This document shows positions 42,460 to 51,479 of a stretch of 64,000 nucleotides of DNA, in pieces. A model generated the notes under the pieces. It was not told the DNA's origin. It did no database searches and worked only from the letters and a program-made list of their open reading frames with translations. The DNA comes from Candidatus Pantoea floridensis (GTDB taxonomy: Bacteria > Pseudomonadota > Gammaproteobacteria > Enterobacterales > Enterobacteriaceae). Where the stretch lies: positions 620,001 through 684,000 of the forward strand of contig NZ_OCMY01000001.1 of NCBI RefSeq assembly GCF_900215435.1, in the 5' to 3' direction. How positions within the stretch are numbered: position 1 is the first letter of the stretch; the number at the start of each line of letters is the position of its first letter. The translations under genes and the position numbers were made by a program.

Positions 42460-43680
42460 ATGACCACTGGCGGCCAGTCTCAAATAGGAAATGTCGATCT
42501 TGTCAAACAACTCAACAGTGCAGCCGTTTATCGGTTAATAGATCAACAAGGGCCCATTTCGCGCATTCAGATTGCCGAACACAGTCAACTTGCGCCCGCC
42601 AGTGTCACCAAAATTACTCGCCAGCTTATTGAGCGCGGGCTCATCAAAGAGGTGGAGCAACAAGCCTCCACCGGTGGACGCCGCGCAATCTCCATCATCA
42701 CCGAAACCCGTCATTTTCATACTATCGGCGTGCGCCTGGGGCGCAATGACGCGACCTTAACGTTATTTGATCTCAGCGGAAAGTCATTGGCGCAGGAAGA
42801 TTATCCCCTGCCAGAACGCACTCAGGAAACGCTGGAAAATGCGTTATTCAATGCCATCAGCGCTTTTATGGCAGCACATCAGCGTAAAATCCATGAGCTG
42901 ATCGCCATCGCGGTTATTCTCCCAGGATTGGTCGATCCGATTAACGGCATCATTCGTTACATGCCGCATATCGCGGTAAGCCATTGGCCGCTGGTTTCCA
43001 ACCTCAAGAAACGCTTTAACGTCACGAGCTTTGTTGGTCATGATATCCGCAGTCTGGCACTTGCTGAGCACTACTTTGGTGCAAGTCGCGATTGCGCAGA
43101 CTCCATTCTGGTGCGTTTACATCGGGGTACTGGTGCCGGCATTATCGCCAACGGACATATCTTTCTTGGCAGTAATGGTAACGTTGGTGAGATTGGCCAT
43201 ATCCAGGTTGATCCATTAGGCGAGCGCTGCCACTGCGGCAACTTTGGCTGTCTGGAAACCATTGCTGCTAACGGCGCGATTGAAAACCGGGTGCGACACC
43301 TGCTTAATCAAGGCTATCCCAGCTCGCTCACACTGAACGATTGTTCAATGCCACAAATTTGCCGTGCAGCTAATCATGGCGATGCGTTGGCTTGCGAAGT
43401 GATTGAATATGTTGGCCGCTATCTGGGCAAGGCAATTGCCATAGCCATTAACCTGTTCAACCCACAAAAAGTGGTACTGGCCGGTGAAATCACCGAAGCC
43501 GATAAAGTGCTGTTCCCCGCTATTGAAGGTTGCATTAATACGCAAGCGCTCAATGCCTTCCGTAAGAATCTTCCGGTGGTGCGTTCTGAGCTCGATCATC
43601 GCTCAGCAATTGGCGCTTTTGCGCTGGCAAAACGCGCTATGCTGAATGGCATTCTGTTGCAACATCTTCTGGAAGAGTAA
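42460..43680 (+). CDS. nagC: N-acetylglucosamine repressor NagC (ROK family)
   Basis: Represses nagE and nagBACD and regulates other genes until GlcNAc-6-P binds. 406 aa (E. coli 406): N-terminal winged helix (SRIQIAEHSQLAPASVTKITRQL, about 35-57), then the ROK sugar-binding domain with the zinc motif CHCGNFGCLET (about 259-269). Only 7 bp after nagA. Confidence 0.97.
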   Translation: MTTGGQSQIGNVDLVKQLNSAAVYRLIDQQGPISRIQIAEHSQLAPASVTKITRQLIERGLIKEVEQQASTGGRRAISIITETRHFHTIGVRLGRNDATLTLFDLSGKSLAQEDYPLPERTQETLENALFNAISAFMAAHQRKIHELIAIAVILPGLVDPINGIIRYMPHIAVSHWPLVSNLKKRFNVTSFVGHDIRSLALAEHYFGASRDCADSILVRLHRGTGAGIIANGHIFLGSNGNVGEIGHIQVDPLGERCHCGNFGCLETIAANGAIENRVRHLLNQGYPSSLTLNDCSMPQICRAANHGDALACEVIEYVGRYLGKAIAIAINLFNPQKVVLAGEITEADKVLFPAIEGCINTQALNAFRKNLPVVRSELDHRSAIGAFALAKRAMLNGILLQHLLEE

Positions 43681-43686
43681 TCACCA

Positions 43687-43704
43687 GCCTGCCCTTTGGC
43701 AGGC
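43687..43704 (+). other. Hairpin between nagC and nagD
   Basis: GCCTGCC-CTTT-GGCAGGC, a perfect 7-bp stem 6 bp after the nagC stop and 17 bp before the nagD start. No T-run follows; it may shape the nagC/nagD mRNA ratio. Confidence 0.5.
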
Positions 43705-43721
43705 CCGACCGGATGCAATCT

Positions 43722-44474
43722 ATGACGATTAAAAGCGTAATCTGTGACATCGACGGCGTGTTGATGCACGACAATACCGCCGTTCCCGGCGCAAATGAGT
43801 TTCTGCAGCGTATTCTGGCGAAGGAGATGCCGCTGGTCGTGCTGACCAACTATCCGTCGCAAACGGCGCTGGATCTGGCTAACCGCTTTGCCAACGCAGG
43901 CGTTGAAGTGCCCGATTCGGTGTTTTACACCTCGGCGATGGCCACGGCTGACTTCCTCAAGCGTCAGGAGGGGAAAAAAGCCTACGTGATTGGCGAAGGC
44001 GCGCTCATTCACGAACTCTATAAAGCCGGTTTTACCATCACCGACGTCAATCCCGATTTCGTCATCGTAGGGGAAACACGCTCGTTTAATTGGGATATGA
44101 TGCATAAAGCCGCCTTTTTCGTCGCCAACGGCGCACGCTTTATTGCCACCAATCCTGACACGCACGCGCGCGGCTTTGTGCCTGCCTGCGGTGCACTATG
44201 TGCCGGGATTGAAACCATCTCTGGCCGCAAACCGTTTTATGTGGGCAAACCCAGCCCGTACATCATGCGCGCCGCTTTAAACAAAATGCATGCACATTCG
44301 GAAGAGACGGTGATTGTTGGCGATAATCTGCGTACTGACATTTTGGCTGGCTTCCAGGCCGGTCTGGAAACCATTTTGGTGCTGTCCGGCGTTTCAACGT
44401 TGAGTGACATTGATGCCATGCCATTCCGCCCTGATTGGATTTATCCGTCAGTCGCTGATATCGATCTTTTCTGA
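43722..44474 (+). CDS. nagD: Nucleotide/UMP phosphatase NagD (HAD family IIA)
   Basis: HAD-superfamily phosphatase acting on UMP and other nucleotides in E. coli. 250 aa from the ATG at 43722 (MTIKSVICDIDGVLMHDNT), the same start and length as E. coli; an ATG 9 bp upstream is less likely. Motif I CDIDGVLMHD (residues 8-17), motif II TNYPSQT, and the C-terminal GDNLRTDILAGFQAGLET are intact. Last gene of nagBACD. Confidence 0.96.
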   Translation: MTIKSVICDIDGVLMHDNTAVPGANEFLQRILAKEMPLVVLTNYPSQTALDLANRFANAGVEVPDSVFYTSAMATADFLKRQEGKKAYVIGEGALIHELYKAGFTITDVNPDFVIVGETRSFNWDMMHKAAFFVANGARFIATNPDTHARGFVPACGALCAGIETISGRKPFYVGKPSPYIMRAALNKMHAHSEETVIVGDNLRTDILAGFQAGLETILVLSGVSTLSDIDAMPFRPDWIYPSVADIDLF

Positions 44475-44789
44475 ATCCAGCCATTACGTCATCATATAGC
44501 CCTGCACCCGCAGGGCTTTTGTTTTTATTACACGGCTCCACCTCCCTGTCACTTATCTTCTGCTCACAAGATGAGCAATACTGCAAATAGATTAGACAAC
44601 ATCTAAAATAACTACCTTTAAATTGAATAAAATTCAACATTACCGACAACTCAACATTCTTTTTATCAAAGAATCGCAATTTCACTTGCGTTAACACCAC
44701 CACTTAGCGCATTTTCTTATACATCACGCAGTCAAGGCTGCCGGACAAACAGAAATAACGTCACCACAAGGTGAGATCAGGAGTCAGTT
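44475..44789 (+). promoter_or_regulatory. nagD-asnB intergenic region
   Basis: 315 bp. It starts with the nagD terminator and ends with the asnB promoter and leader (GAGATCAGGAGTCAGTT before the ATG). The middle is AT-rich. I see no gene; a minus-strand frame of about 146 codons overlaps nagD and has no recognisable product. Confidence 0.5.
44498..44525 (+). terminator. Rho-independent terminator after nagD
   Basis: AGCCCTGC-ACCC-GCAGGGCT followed by TTTTGTTTTTATT: an 8-bp stem and a T-rich tail, 24 bp after the nagD stop. Confidence 0.9.
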
Positions 44790-46457
44790 ATGTGTTCAAT
44801 TTTTGGTGTGCTGGATCTCAAAAGCGATCCTGTTGAGCTGCGCAAGAAAGCGCTGGAATCTTCTCGTTTGATGCGTCACCGTGGCCCAGATTGGTCAGGT
44901 GTTTATGCGGATGACAAAGCTATTCTGGTGCATGAGCGCCTATCAATTGTTGACGTCAACAACGGCGCCCAGCCGCTGTATAACGCCGATCACACCCACG
45001 TACTGGCTGTTAACGGTGAGATCTACAACCATCAGGCGCTGCGTGCGGAGCTGAGCGATCGTTATGCATTCCAGACCGGTTCCGACTGCGAAGTGATCCT
45101 CGCGCTGTACCAGGAAAAAGGCGTCGATTTCCTTGATGAACTGCAAGGTATGTTCGCCTTCATTTTATGGGACAGCGTTAAGCAACAGTATCTGATCGGC
45201 CGCGACCATATCGGCATTATCCCGCTGTATATGGGTAACGACGAACATGGCAACCTGTTTGTGGCTTCGGAAATGAAAGCGCTGGTGCCAGTTTGCCGCA
45301 GCATCAAAGAGTTCCCGCCGGGAAGCTATATGTCGAGTGCCGATGGTGAAATCCATCGTTACTGGCAGCGTGACTGGATGGAATATTCCGCCGTTGAGCA
45401 CAACAAAACCGACGCGGCAGAACTGAAACATGCGCTGGAAGAGTCAGTGAAAAGCCACCTGATGTCAGATGTGCCCTATGGCGTGCTGCTGTCTGGCGGC
45501 CTCGACTCCTCTATTATCTCAGCGGTGACCAAGCGCTTCGCCGCAAAACGTGTAGAAGATGCCGACAAGAGCGATGCCTGGTGGCCACAGCTGCACTCCT
45601 TCGCCGTGGGCTTGGAAGGATCTCCGGATCTGAAGGCCGCGAAATCGGTCGCTGAACACCTGGGTACCGTGCACCACGAAATCCATTTCACCGTTCAGGA
45701 AGGTTTGGATGCAATTCGTGACGTGATTTATCACATCGAAACCTACGATGTAACCACCATTCGCGCTTCAACACCGATGTATTTAATGTCGCGTAAGATC
45801 AAAGCGATGGGCATCAAAATGGTATTGTCCGGCGAAGGCGCTGATGAAGTATTCGGCGGCTACCTTTACTTCCACAAAGCGCCAAACGCAAAAGAATTCC
45901 ACGAAGAGAACGTGCGTAAGTTGCTGGCTCTGCATATGTTTGACTGCGCGCGTGCCAACAAAGCGATGTCCGCATGGGGCGTGGAAGCACGTGTACCGTT
46001 CCTGGACAAAAAGTTCCTCGACGTGGCGATGCGCATCAACCCGGAAGATAAATTGTGCGGCAGCAACGGCAAGATGGAAAAACACATCCTGCGTGAATGC
46101 TTCTCTTCCTATCTGCCGGAAAGCGTGGCGTGGCGCCAGAAAGAGCAGTTCTCCGACGGCGTTGGCTACAGCTGGATCGATACGCTGAAAGAAGTGGCGG
46201 CGAAACAAATTACTGACCAACAGTTGTCTACTGCCCACTTCCGCTTCCCGTACAACACGCCAAACTCGAAAGAAGCGTATTTGTATCGCGAAATCTTTGA
46301 AGAATTGTTCCCAATTGCCAGCGCGGCAGAGTGTGTGCCGGGCGGTCCATCGGTGGCCTGTTCTTCAGCTAAAGCGATTGAGTGGGACGAAGCATTTAAA
46401 TCGATGGATGACCCATCAGGCCGTGCTGTTGGCGTACATCAGTCTGCGTATAAATAA
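44790..46457 (+). CDS. asnB: Asparagine synthetase B (glutamine-hydrolysing)
   Basis: Makes asparagine from aspartate, ATP and glutamine. 555 aa (E. coli 554). The glutaminase domain starts at Cys2 (MCSIFGVLD) and has RGPDWSGVY and LAVNGEIYNHQALR; the synthetase domain has the PP-loop LLSGGLDSSIISA (about 230-242) and GEGADEVFGGYLY. Followed by its own terminator. Confidence 0.98.
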   Translation: MCSIFGVLDLKSDPVELRKKALESSRLMRHRGPDWSGVYADDKAILVHERLSIVDVNNGAQPLYNADHTHVLAVNGEIYNHQALRAELSDRYAFQTGSDCEVILALYQEKGVDFLDELQGMFAFILWDSVKQQYLIGRDHIGIIPLYMGNDEHGNLFVASEMKALVPVCRSIKEFPPGSYMSSADGEIHRYWQRDWMEYSAVEHNKTDAAELKHALEESVKSHLMSDVPYGVLLSGGLDSSIISAVTKRFAAKRVEDADKSDAWWPQLHSFAVGLEGSPDLKAAKSVAEHLGTVHHEIHFTVQEGLDAIRDVIYHIETYDVTTIRASTPMYLMSRKIKAMGIKMVLSGEGADEVFGGYLYFHKAPNAKEFHEENVRKLLALHMFDCARANKAMSAWGVEARVPFLDKKFLDVAMRINPEDKLCGSNGKMEKHILRECFSSYLPESVAWRQKEQFSDGVGYSWIDTLKEVAAKQITDQQLSTAHFRFPYNTPNSKEAYLYREIFEELFPIASAAECVPGGPSVACSSAKAIEWDEAFKSMDDPSGRAVGVHQSAYK

Positions 46458-46476
46458 GGTTTTTACTCAATAAGAT

Positions 46477-46503
46477 AAAGGGCTCAACCGAGCCCTTTTT
46501 TTG
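46477..46503 (+). terminator. Rho-independent terminator after asnB
   Basis: AAAGGGCTC-AACC-GAGCCCTTT with seven T residues, 20 bp after the asnB stop. Confidence 0.93.
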
Positions 46504-46605
46504 TGCAACTCACCCTGCAATGATTGAAAATTGCCGAATAAAGCACCAGCCTGGTCACAAGCCAGACAAACAGGCGTTTTAAGGCAAAAAACGACAAAAA
46601 AATTG

Positions 46606-46634
46606 TTGACGCTACAAGACTCAATACGCATAAT
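46606..46634 (+). promoter_or_regulatory. Promoter of the tRNA operon
   Basis: -35 TTGACG (46606-46611), 17-bp spacer, -10 CATAAT (46629-46634), then a GC-rich discriminator GCGCCCCGC. This layout is typical of stringently controlled stable-RNA promoters. The first tRNA begins 39 bp after the -10. Confidence 0.82.
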
Positions 46635-46672
46635 GCGCCCCGCAACGCCGATGAAGGTTACGCGAAAAAGAT

Positions 46673-46749
46673 GGCTACGTAGCTCAGCTGGTTAGAGCAC
46701 ATCACTCATAATGATGGGGTCACAGGTTCAAATCCCGTCGTAGCCACCA
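46673..46749 (+). tRNA. metT: tRNA-Met (elongator, anticodon CAT)
   Basis: 77 nt including encoded CCA. Acceptor GGCTACG/CGTAGCC, anticodon loop CTCATAA with CAT at 46707-46709, T-loop TTCAAAT. The elongator form: it lacks the initiator C1-A72 mismatch and the three G-C anticodon pairs. Identical to the copy at 47072-47148. Confidence 0.97.
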
Positions 46750-46755
46750 TATTTT

Positions 46756-46840
46756 GCGGGAGTGGCGAAATTGGTAGACGCACTAGATTTAGGTTCTAGC
46801 GCCGCAAGGTGTGCGAGTTCAAGTCTCGCCTCCCGCACCA
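46756..46840 (+). tRNA. leuW: tRNA-Leu (anticodon TAG)
   Basis: 85 nt with a class II long variable arm and encoded CCA. Acceptor GCGGGAG/CTCCCGC, anticodon stem CTAGA/TCTAG, loop TTTAGGT with TAG at 46790-46792; variable arm CGCCGCAAGGTGTG. Second gene of the cluster. Confidence 0.97.
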
Positions 46841-46861
46841 TTTCATTCTTCGGCAGCCGGA

Positions 46862-46936
46862 TGGGGTATCGCCAAGCGGTAAGGCACTGGTTTTTGATAC
46901 CAGCATTCCCAGGTTCGAATCCTGGTACCCCAGCCA
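46862..46936 (+). tRNA. glnU: tRNA-Gln (anticodon TTG), copy 1
   Basis: 75 nt with CCA. Acceptor TGGGGTA/TACCCCA, anticodon stem CTGGT/ACCAG, TTG at 46894-46896. Reads CAA. It differs from copy 2 (46971-47045) at six positions, all forming three compensated base pairs. Confidence 0.97.
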
Positions 46937-46970
46937 ATCCGGAAAATGTTGTGGATACAAACTCGACGAA

Positions 46971-47045
46971 TGGGATATCGCCAAGCGGTAAGGCACCGGT
47001 TTTTGATACCGGCATTCCCTGGTTCGAATCCAGGTATCCCAGCCA
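46971..47045 (+). tRNA. glnW: tRNA-Gln (anticodon TTG), copy 2
   Basis: 75 nt with CCA. Acceptor TGGGATA/TATCCCA, anticodon stem CCGGT/ACCGG, TTG at 47003-47005. Same fold as copy 1 with one acceptor, one anticodon-stem and one T-stem pair exchanged. Confidence 0.97.
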
Positions 47046-47071
47046 TCGTTGGATGCAGTAAGCAGTAAAAA

Positions 47072-47148
47072 GGCTACGTAGCTCAGCTGGTTAGAGCACA
47101 TCACTCATAATGATGGGGTCACAGGTTCAAATCCCGTCGTAGCCACCA
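47072..47148 (+). tRNA. metU: tRNA-Met (elongator, anticodon CAT), second copy
   Basis: 77 nt, identical base for base to 46673-46749. The perfect identity suggests gene conversion or concerted maintenance within the cluster. Confidence 0.97.
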
Positions 47149-47154
47149 AATTAT

Positions 47155-47229
47155 TGGGGTGTCGCCAAGCGGTAAGGCTCTGGTTTCTGATACCAGCATT
47201 CCGGGGTTCGAATCCCTGCACCCCAGCCA
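47155..47229 (+). tRNA. glnV: tRNA-Gln (anticodon CTG), copy 1
   Basis: 75 nt with CCA. Acceptor TGGGGTG/CACCCCA, anticodon stem CTGGT/ACCAG, CTG at 47187-47189. Reads CAG. It differs from copy 2 by one base: T at 47179, at the D-stem/anticodon-stem junction, where copy 2 has A. Confidence 0.97.
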
Positions 47230-47257
47230 TAAAAAGACAATTTGATTAAACACCTAT

Positions 47258-47332
47258 TGGGGTGTCGCCAAGCGGTAAGGCACTGGTTTCTGATACCAGC
47301 ATTCCGGGGTTCGAATCCCTGCACCCCAGCCA
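47258..47332 (+). tRNA. glnX: tRNA-Gln (anticodon CTG), copy 2
   Basis: 75 nt with CCA. CTG at 47290-47292. Last gene of the Met-Leu-Gln-Gln-Met-Gln-Gln cluster, the same order as E. coli metT-leuW-glnU-glnW-metU-glnV-glnX, followed by a terminator. Confidence 0.97.
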
Positions 47333-47340
47333 AATTGCAC

Positions 47341-47372
47341 AATAAAGCCCGCTTTTGCGGGCTTTATTGTTT
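47341..47372. terminator. Terminator of the tRNA operon and ubiF
   Basis: AATAAAGCCCGC-TTTT-GCGGGCTTTATT, a 12-bp stem, then GTTTT. The A/T-rich flanks allow it to work on the minus strand for ubiF as well. Confidence 0.9.
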
Positions 47373-47420
47373 TCTGCGTTCGGGTTTAAATCAGGAGCGC
47401 ATGATTGCGCTCCCTACACA

Positions 47421-48593
47421 TCATAAACCTAATGCATAACGCAGCACCTTGCGCTTCAATGCGCCGGCATTCTCCGCGGCAATCAACGCCAGATTACGTG
47501 CAAAACGCAACGGTGGCAGTTTATTGCTAAACGCGAAGTAGAACAGATCCATGCCGCCCTGCATCAGTAAGTTGTCTTTATAACGCTGACGATGATAACG
47601 CTGCAGCACGGTATCTGATGACCAACGCTGTGCCTGGCTGCGCGCCTCAACTAGCGTAGTGATCAAAGCATCCACATCCCGATAGCCCAAATTGACGCCC
47701 TGCCCGGCCAATGGGTTAATGGTGTGCGCCGCATCCCCCACCAGCGCCAACCCCGGCATCACATAACGCGTAGCATGACGTCGCACCAGCGGGAACGAAG
47801 CGGCAGTTTTGACCTTAACATTCCCCACGCGGTCTGGAAAATGCGCATAGATCTCTTTCTCCAGCTGTGGCAGTGGCAAGCTTTGCAGCTGACGAATACG
47901 CGCTGGTGCGTCATACCACACCAGCGAAGCACGACGATCAAACAGCGGCAGGAAAGCACGGGGGCCTTGTGGCGTAAACTGCTGCCAGGTTGAGTCTCCG
48001 GCGTCGTGTTCACACTCTACGCTTATCAACATGCATGATTGCGCATAGTGCCAGCCACGTACGCCGATTCCCGCCAGTTGCCGTACGCGCGAGTTGGCGC
48101 CATCCGCACCAACCACTAAACGCGTATCCAGCGTTTGTCCGTTGTCGAGTTGCACATGCCAGCCTGCACTGTGTGGCCGTAAATCCTGCAAAGTGGCGGG
48201 GCAGATTAACGTGATGCCCTCTTCCTGCATCTTTTCCCACAGCGCACGTTGCAGCACACTGTTTTCCACCATAAATCCCAGCTCAGGCAAGCCCAGCGAC
48301 GCCGCATCAAACCGCACATGCGCACTTTGCCATTCCCAGGTTTCCAGTTGGCGATAAGGTGCACATCGCATCGCCTGCACTCGCGGCCATACGTTCAGTT
48401 GCTGCAGCAAGGCCACCGAAGAGGCTCCAATCGCAGAAATACGTACGTCCGGATCGCTGTTGGCATCAAAGGCTGCAGGCTCTACACGCTCAACAACCGC
48501 CACGCGAAACTGCTGCTGTGCCAAACCGCACGCCAGTGCTGCCCCCACCATGCCACCGCCCACGATTACCACATCAAAATGTGAATCCTGCAT
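47421..48593 (-). CDS. ubiF: 3-demethoxyubiquinol 3-hydroxylase UbiF
   Basis: FAD monooxygenase that adds the last ring hydroxyl (C6) in ubiquinone synthesis. 390 aa (E. coli 391). N-terminal GGGMVGAALACGLAQ (about 12-26), a second FAD motif LVVGADGANSRVR, and the C-terminal GDAAHTINPLAGQGVNLG are intact. Convergent with the tRNA operon. Confidence 0.96.
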   Translation of the reverse strand: MQDSHFDVVIVGGGMVGAALACGLAQQQFRVAVVERVEPAAFDANSDPDVRISAIGASSVALLQQLNVWPRVQAMRCAPYRQLETWEWQSAHVRFDAASLGLPELGFMVENSVLQRALWEKMQEEGITLICPATLQDLRPHSAGWHVQLDNGQTLDTRLVVGADGANSRVRQLAGIGVRGWHYAQSCMLISVECEHDAGDSTWQQFTPQGPRAFLPLFDRRASLVWYDAPARIRQLQSLPLPQLEKEIYAHFPDRVGNVKVKTAASFPLVRRHATRYVMPGLALVGDAAHTINPLAGQGVNLGYRDVDALITTLVEARSQAQRWSSDTVLQRYHRQRYKDNLLMQGGMDLFYFAFSNKLPPLRFARNLALIAAENAGALKRKVLRYALGL

Positions 48594-48773
48594 CGACTCT
48601 AATCCTTCTTTTGTCGTGAAACCTTACAGCATCACGTTGATAGCTAAAGTGTACCGGAAATTCATCACACGATGCGATGTACATGCGTGAAGTATGCAGG
48701 GTTAGCTGGTCACAGCAGCAGCGAGGCATTACAATACGCGCCCTGCACTCCGCTTTAATCAATGGCTAGTTCG

Positions 48774-50198
48774 ATGACCAAAAAACTGCATATCAAAACC
48801 TGGGGCTGCCAGATGAATGAATACGATTCATCGAAGATGGCCGATTTGCTGAACAGTACGCACGGCTACATCCTCACAGAGGAAGCTGAAGAGGCGGACG
48901 TTCTGCTGCTCAACACCTGCTCTATTCGTGAAAAAGCGCAGGAGAAGGTTTTTGCTCTGTTAGGTCGTTGGAAAAAGCTGAAAGCGGACAACCCAGATGT
49001 GATCATCGGTGTGGGCGGCTGCGTAGCCTCGCAGGAAGGTGAACGTCTGCGCCAGCGCGCCAATTACGTTGATATCGTGTTTGGTCCGCAAACGTTGCAT
49101 CGCCTGCCGGAGATGATCAATACCGTGCGCGGCAGTAAAAGCCCCGTTGTTGATATCAGCTTCCCGGAAATCGAAAAGTTTGACCGCCTACCAGAACCGC
49201 GTGCAGAGGGGCCAACCGCTTTTGTTTCCATCATGGAGGGCTGCAATAAATACTGTACTTTCTGTGTGGTGCCTTACACCCGCGGCGAGGAAGTGAGTCG
49301 CCCAAGTGACGATATCTTGCTGGAAATCGCCCAACTGGCGGCTCAGGGCGTGCGTGAAGTCAATCTGCTCGGCCAAAACGTCAACGCCTATCGCGGTGCG
49401 ACTTTTGATGGTGATATCTGTACTTTTGCCGAGTTGCTGCGCCTGGTGGCGGCGATTGACGGTATTGATCGTATTCGCTTCACCACCAGCCATCCAATTG
49501 AATTTACCGACGACATCATTGATGTTTACCGCGATACGCCAGAGCTGGTGAGCTTCCTGCATCTGCCGGTACAAAGCGGTTCGGATCGCATCCTGACATT
49601 AATGAAGCGTGCGCACACAGCACTGGAATATAAAGCCATCATCCGCAAGCTGAAAGCGGCGCGTCCGGATATCCAGTTAAGCTCTGATTTCATCATCGGC
49701 TTCCCCGGTGAAACGCAGCAGGATTTCGAGCAGACCATGAAGCTGGTGGGTGAAGTGAATTTCGATGTCAGCTTCAGCTTTATCTATTCTGCGCGTCCCG
49801 GCACGCCAGCAGCCGATCTGCCTGATGATGTGTCAGAAGAGGAGAAAAAGCAGCGTTTGTACATCCTGCAGGACCGCATCAATCAACAGGTAATGGCGTG
49901 GAGCCGCCGCATGTTGGGCACCACGCAGCGCGTGCTGGTCGAAGGAATTTCCCGTAAGAATGTGATGGAGCTGACCGGCCGTACCGATAATAACCGCGTA
50001 GTGAACTTTGAAGCGCCAGTTGAGCTAATTGGTAAGTTTGCCGATGTCGAGATTGTCGATGTTTATGCTAACTCACTGCGTGGCGTTCTGGTGCGCACCG
50101 AAGAGCAGATGGCGCTGCGCGTAGCTGAAAGCCCGGCCTCGGTCATTGCCCGTACCCGCAAAGAGAATGAGATCGGCGTCGGACTGTTCCAGCCTTGA
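48774..50198 (+). CDS. miaB: tRNA-2-methylthio-N6-dimethylallyladenosine synthase MiaB
   Basis: Radical-SAM methylthiotransferase that converts i6A37 to ms2i6A37 in tRNAs reading UNN codons. 474 aa from the ATG at 48774 ([19 protein letters not shown]. coli start); an in-frame ATG 12 bp upstream is less likely. N-terminal cluster domain (Cys10, then NTCSIRE and GVGGCVASQ), radical-[11 protein letters not shown] with Cys157/161/164, and a C-terminal TRAM domain. Confidence 0.96.
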   Translation: MTKKLHIKTWGCQMNEYDSSKMADLLNSTHGYILTEEAEEADVLLLNTCSIREKAQEKVFALLGRWKKLKADNPDVIIGVGGCVASQEGERLRQRANYVDIVFGPQTLHRLPEMINTVRGSKSPVVDISFPEIEKFDRLPEPRAEGPTAFVSIMEGCNKYCTFCVVPYTRGEEVSRPSDDILLEIAQLAAQGVREVNLLGQNVNAYRGATFDGDICTFAELLRLVAAIDGIDRIRFTTSHPIEFTDDIIDVYRDTPELVSFLHLPVQSGSDRILTLMKRAHTALEYKAIIRKLKAARPDIQLSSDFIIGFPGETQQDFEQTMKLVGEVNFDVSFSFIYSARPGTPAADLPDDVSEEEKKQRLYILQDRINQQVMAWSRRMLGTTQRVLVEGISRKNVMELTGRTDNNRVVNFEAPVELIGKFADVEIVDVYANSLRGVLVRTEEQMALRVAESPASVIARTRKENEIGVGLFQP

Positions 50199-50405
50199 AA
50201 CCTCGAACGTTGAGCGACAGCGCACAAAGCGTTGTCGCCTGTTTCATCCTATCGCCCTTGCTTTCCGCAAGCACTGCCCAAATATCGTTTCTGAAGCTTG
50301 CGCCTCTGCGCAGCGCCATAAATAATTCCATAAAGATGCTGAAGAATCACTCCTCAGTATCCGGCACACTTTTTCAACTGGCCCTGAGTGACCTTAAGGA
50401 TTCAT

Positions 50406-51479
50406 TTGAATATCGAAACGCGTGAAATTGCCCTTGAACCGGCAGATAACCAACGACTGATGAGTTTGTGCGGTCCAATGGATGACAATGTGAAGCAGCT
50501 GGAGCGCCGTTTGGGTATCGAAATCAAACGCCGTGATAACCAGTTCACGCTAACCGGCCGCGAAATGTGCGTCGATGCCGCCGTGAATATCCTGCGTACA
50601 CTCTATATTGATACCGCACCGATGCGCGGCCAGATCAAAGACATTGAGCCGGACCAAATCCATCTGGCGATCAAAGAGAGCCGTGTACTGGAGCAAAGCG
50701 CTGAGAGCGTGCCGGAATTCGGCAAAGCAGTGAATATCAAGACCAAGCGTGGCGTAATTAAACCGCGTACGCCTAATCAGGCGCAATACATTGCTAACAT
50801 CTTCGGACACGACATTACCTTTGGTATTGGTCCCGCCGGCACCGGTAAAACCTACCTTGCGGTAGCCGCGGCCGTCGATGCGCTGGAGCGTCAGGAAATT
50901 CGCCGTATTCTGCTAACGCGTCCGGCGGTAGAAGCGGGTGAAAAACTTGGCTTCCTGCCCGGCGATCTGAGCCAGAAAGTGGATCCGTATCTGCGTCCGC
51001 TGTATGACGCCCTGTTCGAAATGCTCGGTTTTGAGCGGGTAGAAAAGCTGATTGAACGTAACGTAATTGAAGTTGCCCCGTTGGCCTACATGCGCGGACG
51101 TACGCTGAACGATGCCTTCGTCATACTTGATGAGAGCCAGAACACCACTATCGAGCAGATGAAGATGTTCCTGACGCGTATCGGCTTTAATTCAAAAGCG
51201 GTAATCACCGGTGACGTAACGCAGATTGACCTGCCGCGCAGCACCAAATCCGGCTTGCGCCACGCCATTGAGGTGTTAGCGGAAGTTGATGAGATCAGCT
51301 TTAACTTTTTCCACAGCGAAGACGTGGTGCGTCATCCGGTTGTCGCGCGCATCGTAAATGCTTATGAAGCCTGGGAAACCGCCGATCAGAAACGCCGTGA
51401 CCAACAGGCAGAAGAGCGTAAACGCGAAGCTATCGCGGCTCAGCTTGCCACTCAAACCAGCCCGCAGGAGCGTTCATGA
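50406..51479 (+). CDS. ybeZ: PhoH-like ATPase YbeZ
   Basis: P-loop ATPase that partners the endoribonuclease YbeY in rRNA maturation and quality control. I chose the TTG at 50406 ([15 protein letters not shown]) because TTAAGGA sits 6 bp upstream and the protein starts there in E. coli; an in-frame GTG at 50388 has no ribosome-binding site. 357 aa. Walker [11 protein letters not shown], Walker B VILDESQN, and the sensor [11 protein letters not shown] are present. Confidence 0.94.
   Translation: MNIETREIALEPADNQRLMSLCGPMDDNVKQLERRLGIEIKRRDNQFTLTGREMCVDAAVNILRTLYIDTAPMRGQIKDIEPDQIHLAIKESRVLEQSAESVPEFGKAVNIKTKRGVIKPRTPNQAQYIANIFGHDITFGIGPAGTGKTYLAVAAAVDALERQEIRRILLTRPAVEAGEKLGFLPGDLSQKVDPYLRPLYDALFEMLGFERVEKLIERNVIEVAPLAYMRGRTLNDAFVILDESQNTTIEQMKMFLTRIGFNSKAVITGDVTQIDLPRSTKSGLRHAIEVLAEVDEISFNFFHSEDVVRHPVVARIVNAYEAWETADQKRRDQQAEERKREAIAAQLATQTSPQERS

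Noticed and set aside
44263..44703. 146-codon minus-strand frame in the nagD-asnB region
   Set aside because: Mostly antisense to nagD and crosses its terminator.
46728..47342. Several short frames on both strands through the tRNA cluster
   Set aside because: They translate tRNA genes; the similar peptides merely reflect repeated tRNA sequence.
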